Origin: a bacterium
GTDB lineage: Bacteria; Acidobacteriota; Polarisedimenticolia; Polarisedimenticolales; Polarisedimenticolaceae
Length of the DNA: 40,519 nt
Reading direction: 5' to 3'
Assembly: GCA_024226515.1 (NCBI GenBank)
Contig: JAAELQ010000318.1
Span: forward strand, 1-40,519
How positions within the stretch are numbered: the first letter of the stretch is position 1; every line of letters begins with the position of its first letter. The position numbers and the translations under genes are program-made. Below, piece after piece: positions 31,268 to 39,464 of this stretch. Below the pieces are notes generated by a model that was not told where the DNA came from, did not search any database, and saw only the letters and a program-made list of their open reading frames with translations.

Positions 31268-32605
31268 ATGCGGGCCGCCACCTCACAGCGCCGTTTGAAG
31301 ATCGCGTCGTCGCCAGGCGCGGTGTGCGCCGCGCTGCGCGCAGAGCGCGCAGAGGCGCTGCTGCTCGACGGACAGGGGGCGTTCGACGACCGCTGGAGCG
31401 TCGGCCCGCTGGTGGCCCTGCACCCGCGGCCGCTGCTGGAGCATCCGGCACGCAGGGCCGCGACGGGGGACGCGCTGGGCTCGCTCGAGCGCGTCATCGA
31501 CCGTCGCCGCGCCGCGGGCGGCGCGCCGGAGACCGGAGTCGCGGTGCTGGCCGGCTACGACCTCTTCCCGCGCAACGATGCGCGCGCGCGCGACGAGAAC
31601 CTGCCCGACCTGGTCGCGTTCGAGGTCGACCGCTCGCTGCGCTTCGAGGGCGGGGGAGTCGCCCGGTTGACCGTGCGCGACGGCGCGCTCGATCGCTGGG
31701 CCGAGAGACTGGATGAGATCGACGGCGCCGACGCGGAGTCGCACGACGCCGCGCGCGCCGCGGGAGCGCCCGTGACGAGTCTCCCGCGCGAGCTGTACCT
31801 CGAACGCGTCGCACACGTGCGGCAGCACATCGCGGCCGGCGACATCTACCAGGCCAACCTCAGCCAGCGCTTCGCGGTGGACTACCGCGGCGACGAGCTG
31901 ACGCTGTACCGCGACCTGCTGCGCGCGAAGCCCGCGCCGCGCTCGGCGTTCCTCGCGACGCACGAGTTCGCGCTGGCCTCGGCCTCGCCCGAGACCTTCC
32001 TGCGCGTCGTGGCTCCGGACCATATCGAGACGCTGCCGATCAAGGGCACGCGTCCGCGCGACCTCGCCTCGGACGCGAAGGACCGCGACGCCGCCCGGCA
32101 GCTGATGACGTCGGCGAAGGACCGCGCCGAGCTGCTGATGATCGTCGACCTCGAACGCAACGACCTGGGGCGCGTCTGCCGCACCGGCACGGTCGAGGTG
32201 CCGCAGCTGAACGAGCTGCGCAGCTATCCCACGGTGCACCACCTGATGGCGCGCGTCGCGGGCAGGCTGCGCGACGACGTCGGCGTCGCCGAGCTGCTGC
32301 GCGCGACGTTCCCGGGCGGGTCGATCACCGGCGCGCCGAAGATCCGCGCGATGCAGATCCTCGACGAGCTGGAGCCGGTGCGCCGGAACTTCTTCACCGG
32401 TGGCCTGTTCTGGTTCGGCGACGACGGCAGCGTCGAGTCGAGCATCCTGATTCGCACGGCGCTGTTCGCGAACGGGCGCGCGTTCGTCGGCGCCGGCGGG
32501 GGAGTCGTCGCCGACTCGGACCCGGAGGCGGAATGGAGAGAATCGAATCACAAGGCGCGAGCCTGGACCGCGGCGTTGGGCTTCGACCCCGAGGAGGCGC
32601 GATGA
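31268..32605 (+). CDS. pabB: Aminodeoxychorismate synthase component I
   Basis: 445 residues from ATG 31268. GGAG at 31258-31261 is 6 nt from it but touches the alternative ATG at 31262, so 31268 is preferred. It converts chorismate to 4-amino-4-deoxychorismate for folate, using ammonia from a PabA-type glutaminase that is not seen nearby. The ETLPIKGTRPR motif has the PIKGT lysine (about residue 259) diagnostic of PabB rather than anthranilate synthase (PIAGT). LLMIVDLERNDLGRVCRTGT and FPGGSITGAPK complete the chorismate-binding fold. Overlaps pabC (ATGA). Confidence 0.94.
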   Translation: MRAATSQRRLKIASSPGAVCAALRAERAEALLLDGQGAFDDRWSVGPLVALHPRPLLEHPARRAATGDALGSLERVIDRRRAAGGAPETGVAVLAGYDLFPRNDARARDENLPDLVAFEVDRSLRFEGGGVARLTVRDGALDRWAERLDEIDGADAESHDAARAAGAPVTSLPRELYLERVAHVRQHIAAGDIYQANLSQRFAVDYRGDELTLYRDLLRAKPAPRSAFLATHEFALASASPETFLRVVAPDHIETLPIKGTRPRDLASDAKDRDAARQLMTSAKDRAELLMIVDLERNDLGRVCRTGTVEVPQLNELRSYPTVHHLMARVAGRLRDDVGVAELLRATFPGGSITGAPKIRAMQILDELEPVRRNFFTGGLFWFGDDGSVESSILIRTALFANGRAFVGAGGGVVADSDPEAEWRESNHKARAWTAALGFDPEEAR

Positions 32606-33420
32606 GGCGGCCCACGGCCGACGCACCGGCGTGGCTCGACGGCAAGAAGACGACCGTGTCCGAGCTGCAGGTGCCGTTCAGCGACCCGGCATTCCTGGCG
32701 GGCCTCGGTCTGTTCGAGACGATCGCCGCGCGCGCCGGCCGGGCTGTGGACGCGACGGCGCACCTCGAGCGGTTGTACGACGGCGCGCGCGTGCTCGGCA
32801 TCGAGTTGCCCGAGCTCGAGCGCATGCGCGCGACGCTGGCCGAGGCCGCCCAGTCCGCCCCGCGGCCGTACGCCTGGATCAAGATCGTCGCGACGCGCGA
32901 GCGTCACGCCCTGTTCAGCGGCACGTTCGACGCGGCGCAGATCGGACGGCCGAGCAGCGCGGTCGTCTTACCCTGGAGGCGCAACCCGGCCGACCCGCTG
33001 TCGGGCCTGAAGACGCTGAGCTACGCAGCGAACGTCTACGCGCAGGAGTACGCCCGCGAGCGCGGCGCCGACGAGGGCCTGTGGCTGAACACGCGCAACC
33101 ACCTCGCCGAGGGCTGCATCAGCAACCTGTTCGTCATCCGCCACGGGCGACTGTTCACGCCCGCGGTGCGCGACGGCCTCCTGCCGGGCACGGTCCGCGG
33201 CCTGGTGCTGCAGGCGGCTCGTTCGGCCGGCTGGGCCGTGCACGAGGGCAAGCTGCGCCTGCCGCGGCTGCGGCACGCGGACGAGGCGTTCCTGACCTCC
33301 AGCCTGCGCGGCCTGCGCCCGCTGGTCTCCGTCGACGGCCGACCGATCCGGGGCGGCAAGCCGGGGCGCAAGACGGCCGAGCTGGCCGAGGCGGTCGAGG
33401 CGTTGCGCGAATTCGGCTAG
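32602..33420 (+). CDS. pabC: Aminotransferase class IV, probable aminodeoxychorismate lyase
   Basis: 272 residues from ATG 32602, overlapping pabB by 4 nt with GAGGAGG 5 nt upstream. Fold-type IV PLP enzyme. The PLP lysine is Lys137 in GLKTLSYAANVYA, and RNHLAEGCISNLFVI and the PAVRDGLLPGTVRG motif are typical. Position after pabB and motif support 4-amino-4-deoxychorismate lyase, which gives PABA. The same fold includes D-amino acid and branched-chain aminotransferases, so the activity rests on context. Confidence 0.85.
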   Translation: MRRPTADAPAWLDGKKTTVSELQVPFSDPAFLAGLGLFETIAARAGRAVDATAHLERLYDGARVLGIELPELERMRATLAEAAQSAPRPYAWIKIVATRERHALFSGTFDAAQIGRPSSAVVLPWRRNPADPLSGLKTLSYAANVYAQEYARERGADEGLWLNTRNHLAEGCISNLFVIRHGRLFTPAVRDGLLPGTVRGLVLQAARSAGWAVHEGKLRLPRLRHADEAFLTSSLRGLRPLVSVDGRPIRGGKPGRKTAELAEAVEALREFG

Positions 33421-33450
33421 GATGCGCATCGAGCAGATTCGGAGGCGAAG

Positions 33451-33612
33451 ATGACCGAAACGACGTCCGCGGCGACCGGCTGGCTGATCGACGGCTTTCA
33501 GGCCTGGGTGGTGTTCTGCATCTGGTGCGCCGCCGTCGTACTCTACGGTCTCTACCGCGCGGTGGCCAAGCCCGACGCGGACGCGATCCGGCCCTCGGGG
33601 CCCGGCGTCTGA
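33451..33612 (+). CDS. Small single-pass membrane protein
   Basis: 53 residues (ATG 33451 to TGA 33612), below common size limits. GGAGG lies 5 nt upstream. One hydrophobic helix (AWVVFCIWCAAVVLYGLYRA) is followed by a short cytoplasmic-looking tail (KPDADAIRPSGPGV). It follows pabC by 30 nt and the next gene begins 9 nt after it, so it is probably in the same operon. No family recognised. Confidence 0.6.
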   Translation: MTETTSAATGWLIDGFQAWVVFCIWCAAVVLYGLYRAVAKPDADAIRPSGPGV

Positions 33613-33621
33613 CGCTGCGCC

Positions 33622-35310
33622 GTGAGTCCGCGAAGCGGGCGGATTCTGCTTCCGCTGGTGTGCGCCGTCGCCGCCGTCGTCCTGTTCTGGCCGTCGCTCG
33701 ACGGTGGATTCGTCTGGGACGACAACACGCTGATCGTGGCCGACGAGGCGTCGATCGACGAGTGGAGCGACGTCGCCGACGCGTTTCGCGCGCGGAGCCG
33801 GGTCGGGAAGCATCACAATTACTTCCGCCCGCTGCTGACCGCCTCGTACGTGCTGGATCACGTACGGTATGGACTCGACCCCCGCGCTTTCCATAGAACC
33901 AACGTCTGGCTTCACGCGCTGAACGTCGCGCTCGTCTGGAGCCTTCTGTTCGCCCTGACGAATGCGCGGCTGCCGGCGACGTTCGGTGCGTTGCTGTTCG
34001 CCGCGCACCCGCTGCAGGTGCAAGCCGTGGCCTGGATCACCGGCCGCAACGACATGCTGCTGCTGGCGCCGTTGATCCTCGCGTTTCACGCGCACCGCGC
34101 GTGGGCCCGTAGTTCCGGCGGACGCCGCGTCGCGCTCGGCGTGGGCGTCGCGGCGCTGTACGTCGTCGCCCTGGCGGCGAAGGAGATCGGCATCGTGCTG
34201 CCGCTGCTGCTGCTGGCGTACGACGCGACGCTCGGGTCGCGGGACGCGCCGCCGCTCGCGACGCGCGCGAGGCTCTACGTCCCGCTGGCGCTCGTCGGGA
34301 TCGGTTACCTCCTGCTACGCCGGATGCTGTTCGACCCGTCGACAACCGCCACGGCGATCTCGCTGCCGTCGCGCGTGCTGCACAGCGTCGCGTCGTTCGC
34401 GTACTACGTGCGTAACGCCGTGCTGCCTCTCGGCCCCGCGCCGGCCCCGTTTCACGAACGCATGATCGACCCGTCGAGCGCGTCGTTCTGGGGTGCCGTC
34501 GCGGTCGTGCTCGCCTTCGCCTCGACGCTGGTGCTGGTCCGGCGTTCGCACACCGCAACGTTCGGCCTGGCGTGGTTCGTCATTCTGTTGTTGCCCGTCC
34601 TGGGCCTGGTGCCGATGTCGATGGCGATCCTCGACAATCGGGCCTACCCGGCGATGGCCGGTGCCGCGCTCGTCGGCGCGGCCGCGCTGGTCCACATCGG
34701 GCGGGAGGCCGGTCGCGCGCGCGTCGTCTGGACCGTCGCCGCGGCCCTGACGTTGTTGATGGGCTACCAGACCCGCGCGCGGGTTCCCGACTTCAACAAC
34801 GCGCTCTCGCTGTGGTCGGCGAGCGTCGCGAGCAACCCGCAGTCCGCCTACGGCCGCTACGCCTACGGCTACGCCCTGGCGCGCGGCGGGCGCGACCCGG
34901 AGGCGATCGAGCAGCTACGCGCCGCGCTCGAGGCGAACCGCGAGCACGAGGACGCCGCGCTCGAGTTGGGGCTGGCGCTGGGGCGTGAGGGGCAGACGGG
35001 GGCCGCCATCGCCGAGCTGGAGGCGCTGACGCAACGCAGCCCGGCGAACGGCCGGGCCTGGAACGCGCTGGGGGTGGCGCGGGCCCGCACCGGCGACCGC
35101 GTCCGTGCCGCCCTCGACCTGGACGAGGCGGCGCGCCTGCTGCCGCGCGACGCCGAGGTGCTGTACAACCTCGCGCGGGTGCTGGAAGCGAACGGCAGGT
35201 TGGAGGAAGCGATCGGCCTCTATCGACGGCTGATTGAGCTGCAGCCTGCGGTCGGGGCGCACCGCGAGCGGCTGCAGCGGGCGATCGCCCGTCGCGATGC
35301 GAGCGGATGA
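33622..35310 (+). CDS. Polytopic membrane protein with C-terminal TPRs, TMTC-like (GT-C glycosyltransferase superfamily)
   Basis: 562 residues from GTG 33622. The first 395 or so hold about ten hydrophobic helices; the last 165 are tetratricopeptide repeats (DPEAIEQLRAALEANREHED, then AWNALGVARARTGDRVRAAL, and AEVLYNLARVLEANGRLEEA). An early acidic pair FVWDDN (Asp33-Asp34) lies in the first external loop, where GT-C glycosyltransferases hold the catalytic Asp. FHRTNVWLHALNVALVWSLL and HPLQVQAVAWITGRNDMLLL match the eukaryotic TMTC/bacterial relatives that transfer sugar from polyprenyl phosphate. It may O-glycosylate envelope proteins; the activity is inferred. Confidence 0.75.
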   Translation: MSPRSGRILLPLVCAVAAVVLFWPSLDGGFVWDDNTLIVADEASIDEWSDVADAFRARSRVGKHHNYFRPLLTASYVLDHVRYGLDPRAFHRTNVWLHALNVALVWSLLFALTNARLPATFGALLFAAHPLQVQAVAWITGRNDMLLLAPLILAFHAHRAWARSSGGRRVALGVGVAALYVVALAAKEIGIVLPLLLLAYDATLGSRDAPPLATRARLYVPLALVGIGYLLLRRMLFDPSTTATAISLPSRVLHSVASFAYYVRNAVLPLGPAPAPFHERMIDPSSASFWGAVAVVLAFASTLVLVRRSHTATFGLAWFVILLLPVLGLVPMSMAILDNRAYPAMAGAALVGAAALVHIGREAGRARVVWTVAAALTLLMGYQTRARVPDFNNALSLWSASVASNPQSAYGRYAYGYALARGGRDPEAIEQLRAALEANREHEDAALELGLALGREGQTGAAIAELEALTQRSPANGRAWNALGVARARTGDRVRAALDLDEAARLLPRDAEVLYNLARVLEANGRLEEAIGLYRRLIELQPAVGAHRERLQRAIARRDASG

Positions 35311-35333
35311 CAGTGGTCGGCCGACTCGCGGTC

Positions 35334-35424
35334 GAGGGGTTGCCCCTCAGTCGCAGCGTCTGCGGCTATCCGCTCAGAGGTGCCATCACGCTCTCGGTGG
35401 CCGCGTGGCGGGGGACTGCCCCGC
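35334..35424 (+). repeat. Two G4/C4 hairpins downstream of the TPR gene
   Basis: GAGGGG-TTG-CCCCTC at 35334-35348 and GCGGGG-GACTG-CCCCGC at 35408-35424. No T-run after either. Together with 31087-31106 they look like copies of one small hairpin element (G-rich stem, loop ending in TG, C-rich stem). The rest of 35311-35449 shows no gene. Confidence 0.45.
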
Positions 35425-35449
35425 GTAGTCCCGCGTGTGGCGGCTCGGG

Positions 35450-35830
35450 TCATGCGTTGTGGCCGCGGCCAGTCGCGCGCTCGCGGAACCACCCGCCGAG
35501 GTCCTCGCGGTCCATTCGCTTTGCGAGCAGAGCCAGGACAGCATCGGCCAGTTCCTCGGAGTGACGTTCGGTGACTTCGTAGCCGTTCAGATAGAGGAAG
35601 GTGAGCGCGGACGCGGTAGCGGCCCGCTTGTTGCCGTCGAAGAAAGGTTGACGAACGGCGATCGCGACGACATACGTCGCGGCCATATCGAATAGGTCGA
35701 GGAGATACTCGCCGCCGTGCGTTACCGCAGGCGCGGCGACGGCAGCCACGAGAGCCTCGGCGTCCCGAATCCCCGGGTCGCCACCCGACCGATCGACCTC
35801 ACGCCGGTGAACGTAGAGGATGTCCTCCAC
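35450..35830 (-). CDS. Doc-family (Fic fold) toxin with Gln in place of the catalytic His
   Basis: 126 residues from GTG 35830. Doc toxins use the Fic fold to phosphorylate EF-Tu, with a His in HxFx(D/N)xNK(R). Here the motif reads Gln61-Pro-Phe-Phe-Asp-Gly-Asn-Lys-Arg; the Gln codon is CAA on the minus strand. LVAAVAAPAVTHGGEYLLDL and the ATASALTFLYLNGYEV helix match Doc. The family N-terminus (xEPxFLSxED) continues upstream in frame to a TAG at 35857-35855 with only ATC as conserved-position start, so initiation may be at ATC 35851, or at GTG 35830 without a Shine-Dalgarno. The antitoxin is immediately upstream. Confidence 0.8.
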   Translation of the reverse strand: MEDILYVHRREVDRSGGDPGIRDAEALVAAVAAPAVTHGGEYLLDLFDMAATYVVAIAVRQPFFDGNKRAATASALTFLYLNGYEVTERHSEELADAVLALLAKRMDREDLGGWFRERATGRGHNA

Positions 35831-35854
35831 GCTCAGGAACAGCGGTTCGATGGT

Positions 35855-36061
35855 CTATTTTCCGAGCTTGTCGAGAGACTTGCGGTGTCGCGCCGAGACG
35901 GACTCGTAGGCAGCCTCCCTGTCGACCCTGCGGATCAACAGCCCGTCCTTGCGGGGAACGATCTCGACCATGTCGTCTCCTTCGATCTTGAGCAGCTTGA
36001 GGAGAGCTTTGTCGAGTACGAGACCGCGGCTATTGCCGATCTTTTGTAGTTGTTTCAGCAT
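35855..36061 (-). CDS. AbrB/MazE-type antitoxin
   Basis: 68 residues. The N-terminal 45 form a SpoVT-AbrB swapped-hairpin DNA-binding domain (KQLQKIGNSRGLVLDKALLK, VEIVPRKDGLLIRRV). The C-terminal part (AAYESVSARHRKSLDKLGK) should neutralise the Doc-like toxin that follows in the same reading frame after one TAG codon. Such antitoxins bind their own promoter; direct repeats at 36070-36089 are good candidates. The pair is translated toward lower coordinates. Confidence 0.82.
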   Translation of the reverse strand: MLKQLQKIGNSRGLVLDKALLKLLKIEGDDMVEIVPRKDGLLIRRVDREAAYESVSARHRKSLDKLGK

Positions 36062-36069
36062 CTCGGCAC

Positions 36070-36089
36070 GTTCTTACGATGTTCTAACG
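36070..36089 (-). promoter_or_regulatory. Direct repeat at the toxin-antitoxin promoter (candidate antitoxin operator)
   Basis: On the plus strand GTTCTTACG (36070-36078) and GTTCTAACG (36081-36089) are direct repeats with 11-nt period, one mismatch apart, overlapping the -10. They also happen to spell GTTC-N7-GTTC, the LexA box of Alphaproteobacteria. Autoregulation by the AbrB-type antitoxin is the simpler reading. Confidence 0.5.
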
Positions 36090-36115
36090 ATACGCTCGGC
36101 CGAGACCGGAGTCAA
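36087..36115 (-). promoter_or_regulatory. Candidate promoter of the toxin-antitoxin operon
   Basis: On the minus strand TTGACT (36110-36115), 17-nt spacer, TATCGT (36087-36092). It reads toward the antitoxin ATG at 36061, leaving a 5' leader of about 20 nt. Confidence 0.55.
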
Positions 36116-36169
36116 CACGCAGAAATGCCGGGAGGCCGGGGCGGGGGACCGTCCGGGAGAATCGACGTA

Positions 36170-36245
36170 TGGTGGCTCGGGTCGGAATTGAACCAACGAC
36201 GCAGGGATTTTCAATCCCTCGCTCTACCAACTGAGCTACCGAGCC
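36170..36245 (-). tRNA. tRNA-Phe (anticodon GAA), CCA encoded
   Basis: 76 nt on the minus strand. The acceptor stem is GGCTCGG/CCGAGCC, then A73 and an encoded CCA (36172-36170). The D arm GCTC-AGTTGGTA-GAGC and anticodon stem AGGGA/TCCCT enclose loop TTGAAAA with anticodon GAA. The T arm GTTGG-TTCAATT-CCGAC is complete. All helices pair, with one G-U in the T stem. Lies 48 nt downstream of the recA stop on the same strand. Confidence 0.97.
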
Positions 36246-36252
36246 ATACGGG

Positions 36253-36293
36253 TCCGGACGAGCGCAGAATATAGACACTCGTCCGGAGAAAGG

Positions 36294-36297
<4 letters not shown>
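36253..36297 (-). promoter_or_regulatory. tRNA-Phe promoter overlapping the recA stop, with inverted repeat around the -10
   Basis: On the minus strand TTGACC (36292-36297) overlaps the recA TGA, followed by an 18-nt spacer and TATATT (36268-36273). Inverted repeats TCCGGACGA (36253-36261) and TCGTCCGGA (36279-36287) flank the -10. As RNA this 9-bp stem has a 17-nt loop and no T-run, so it may be an end-processing hairpin of recA mRNA, an operator or both. Confidence 0.55.
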
Positions 36298-37415
<1,118 letters not shown>

Positions 37416-37470
37416 CGACGTCTCCTGGTTGGGCTGAGGGGAGAAAACCTCCCCGGGACCGGCGACCTGC

Positions 37471-37499
37471 AGGTTAGGCGAAAGTAGGCGAAACGTCAA
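37471..37499 (-). promoter_or_regulatory. recA promoter with duplicated TTTCGCCTA
   Basis: On the minus strand TTGACG (37494-37499), 17-nt spacer, TAACCT (37471-37476). The spacer is made of two perfect copies of TTTCGCCTA at 10-nt period (37485-37493 and 37475-37483). The second copy runs into the first two bases of the -10, exactly as the copy in lexA does. Confidence 0.72.
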
Positions 37500-37526
37500 C
37501 CGTTTCCCGGGAAACCTACGGTTGAC
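37495..37526. repeat. Nested palindromes between recA and the divergent transglycosylase gene
   Basis: GTCAACCG (37495-37502) and CGGTTGAC (37519-37526) form an 8-bp inverted repeat containing both outward-facing -35 hexamers. Inside lies a 14-bp perfect palindrome, GTTTCCCGGGAAAC (37502-37515). Such symmetry suggests a dimeric regulator binding between the two promoters. Confidence 0.6.
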
Positions 37527-37551
37527 ACCGCTTCACCCCCAATCCTATATT
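37522..37551 (+). promoter_or_regulatory. Promoter of the lytic transglycosylase gene
   Basis: Perfect TTGACA (37522-37527), 18-nt spacer, TATATT (37546-37551). Expected transcript start is near 37558. A CGGGC-TTCG-GCCCG tetraloop hairpin (37563-37576) would then form at the extreme 5' end of the mRNA and could protect it from decay. Confidence 0.65.
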
Positions 37552-37624
37552 TGCCCTTGCTTCGGGCTTCGGCCCGCGGCCACGGGTCTACTTTAGCTCA
37601 GGGTTTGGGGGGAAAGGATCCACT

Positions 37625-39427
37625 ATGGTTGGCTGCGGCCGTTTCCGGCCCAGAACGCTTCTTTTTCCGGGCCTACTGGCCGTCGTTCTCGTCCTGACCA
37701 GCGGGTGCTCGCTCTTTCGGCGTGACGAACCCGCCGAGCCGGCGGACGTCGTCGCGGCGGTCGACGCGCCCGGCGCGCCCGGCGCCGCGCAGGCCGCTCC
37801 CGTCGAGCCCGAGGTTTCTCCCGAGGCCGAGTCGGGCCGGCTCCTGGTGCAGCTGGTGCCAGACGAGGAGGCGACACCGAACGCCCACGAGCGGCGCGAG
37901 GCCGAGGGCTTCACCGACCTCGAGGAGTTCCCGTTCGAAGCCGTCTATCCCGGCGAGGCGTTCTCCGAGTCGCCGCTGGACGACCTGGCCAGCGTCACGC
38001 CCGAGATCACTCCCGAGCAGGCCGAGGCCGCCCGGGTGCAGGTACAAGATGCGGCGCCGACCTTCGACATTCCGATGGTGGTCAACGACAAGGTGACCGC
38101 CTTCGTCGACTACTACACCAACCGGCAGCAGACTTGGTTCAAGTCCTCGCTGGAGCGTTCCGGGCGCTACCTGCCGATGTTCCGCGAGATCTACACCGAG
38201 GCCGGCCTGCCGCTGGACCTGATCTACATGGCGCACGTCGAGAGCGGCTACAAGACGACCGCCTATTCGCGCGCCCGCGCCCGCGGCATCTTCCAGTTCA
38301 TGGCCTCGACCGCGCGCGTTTACGGCCTGCGCGTCGACTACTGGGTCGACGAGCGCGCCGATCCGGAAAAATCCGCACGCGCCTCGGCGGCCTACCTGAA
38401 CAAGCTGTATCGAGACTTCGGCGACTGGTACCTCGTGCTGGCCGCTTACAACGCGGGCGAGGGCAAGATCCGCCGCGCGCTCCGGCGCAGCGGCAAGAAC
38501 GACTTCTGGGGCATCGCCAAGACGCGTTACATCCGGCGCGAGACGAAGAACCACGTGCCGGCGATCCTGGCCACGATCCTGATCTCCAAGCAGCCGGAGA
38601 AGTACGGCTTCGACTACGAGCCGGAACCGCTGCAGCGCTACGAGTCGGTCGAGGTCGAGGGGCCGGTCGACCTGCGCGTGCTGGCCAAGTGCGCCGGTAC
38701 CGACACCGCCACGCTGAAGCAGCTGAACCCCGCGCTGCGCCGCATGCAGACGCCGCCGAACGGGAAGACGGACGTGCGCGTGCCGCTCGGCGCCGGCGAG
38801 CAGACGCTCGCGGAGTTGAAGAAGGTGCCGCGCAGCGAGCGCGTGCTGTACGCGCGCCATCGCGTCGAGGGCGGCGACACGTTGTACGAGATCTCGCGCG
38901 CCTACGGCGTCTCCGTGCGCGCGATCCAGGACTCGAACAGCATGGGGCGCCGCACGCTGATCCGTCCGGGCCAGCTGCTGGTCATCCCGACCGCGGCGTC
39001 ATCGGACTACGCCAGCTACGCGGCCGCGGCCGAGACGGCCAACGCCGTCGCGGGAGACCCGTTCACCTATCGCGTTCGTCGCGGCGACAACCTGTGGAGT
39101 ATCTCGCGGCGCTACCGCACGACGCCGGCCGCCATCGCGGCGGCCAGCGGCATTCACGTCAACTCGACGCTCAGCATCGGCAAGCGGCTGACGGTCGTGC
39201 CGGGCGTGCGCTCGACCAACCAGGCGCGGCGCATCGCCACGGGCGAGCGGTCGACCAGGACCGCGTCCAACCGGCCGGCGACGCACACCGTGCGCCGCGG
39301 CGACAGCCTGTGGCGCATCGCGTCGCGCTACAACACGACGGTGGACCAACTCTGCGAGTTGAACAGCATCTCGCGCAACACGACGCTGTATCCCGGCAAA
39401 CGCCTGCGTATCGCGGCGGCCGACTGA
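37625..39427 (+). CDS. mltD: Membrane-bound lytic murein transglycosylase with LysM repeats (MltD-like)
   Basis: 600 residues from ATG 37625, AAGGA 7 nt upstream. The N-terminus is a lipoprotein signal with Cys28 in LVLTSGC. A Pro/Glu/Ala-rich spacer of about 120 residues follows. The SLT domain (about 150-330) has catalytic Glu206 in MAHVESGY, then ARGIFQFMASTARVYGLRVD and LVLAAYNAGEGKIRRALRR. Three LysM-like modules follow, near 410-455, 485-525 and 555-598 (each with YRVRRGDNLWSISRRY-type starts). It cleaves peptidoglycan glycan strands from the periplasm. Divergent from recA. Confidence 0.93.
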   Translation: MVGCGRFRPRTLLFPGLLAVVLVLTSGCSLFRRDEPAEPADVVAAVDAPGAPGAAQAAPVEPEVSPEAESGRLLVQLVPDEEATPNAHERREAEGFTDLEEFPFEAVYPGEAFSESPLDDLASVTPEITPEQAEAARVQVQDAAPTFDIPMVVNDKVTAFVDYYTNRQQTWFKSSLERSGRYLPMFREIYTEAGLPLDLIYMAHVESGYKTTAYSRARARGIFQFMASTARVYGLRVDYWVDERADPEKSARASAAYLNKLYRDFGDWYLVLAAYNAGEGKIRRALRRSGKNDFWGIAKTRYIRRETKNHVPAILATILISKQPEKYGFDYEPEPLQRYESVEVEGPVDLRVLAKCAGTDTATLKQLNPALRRMQTPPNGKTDVRVPLGAGEQTLAELKKVPRSERVLYARHRVEGGDTLYEISRAYGVSVRAIQDSNSMGRRTLIRPGQLLVIPTAASSDYASYAAAAETANAVAGDPFTYRVRRGDNLWSISRRYRTTPAAIAAASGIHVNSTLSIGKRLTVVPGVRSTNQARRIATGERSTRTASNRPATHTVRRGDSLWRIASRYNTTVDQLCELNSISRNTTLYPGKRLRIAAAD

Positions 39428-39464
39428 TTCTCCAGGTCCCGGCGCCTCCCGGAAGGGAAACGCC

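Noticed and set aside
35311..36061. Mobile element or genomic island at the toxin-antitoxin region
   Set aside because: No transposase, integrase, terminal inverted repeats or target duplication seen. A tRNA lies nearby, but no attachment-site repeat of its 3' end was found in the window.
37475..37493. CRISPR-like repeat
   Set aside because: Only two 9-nt units at 10-nt period inside a promoter; no spacer structure or cas genes.
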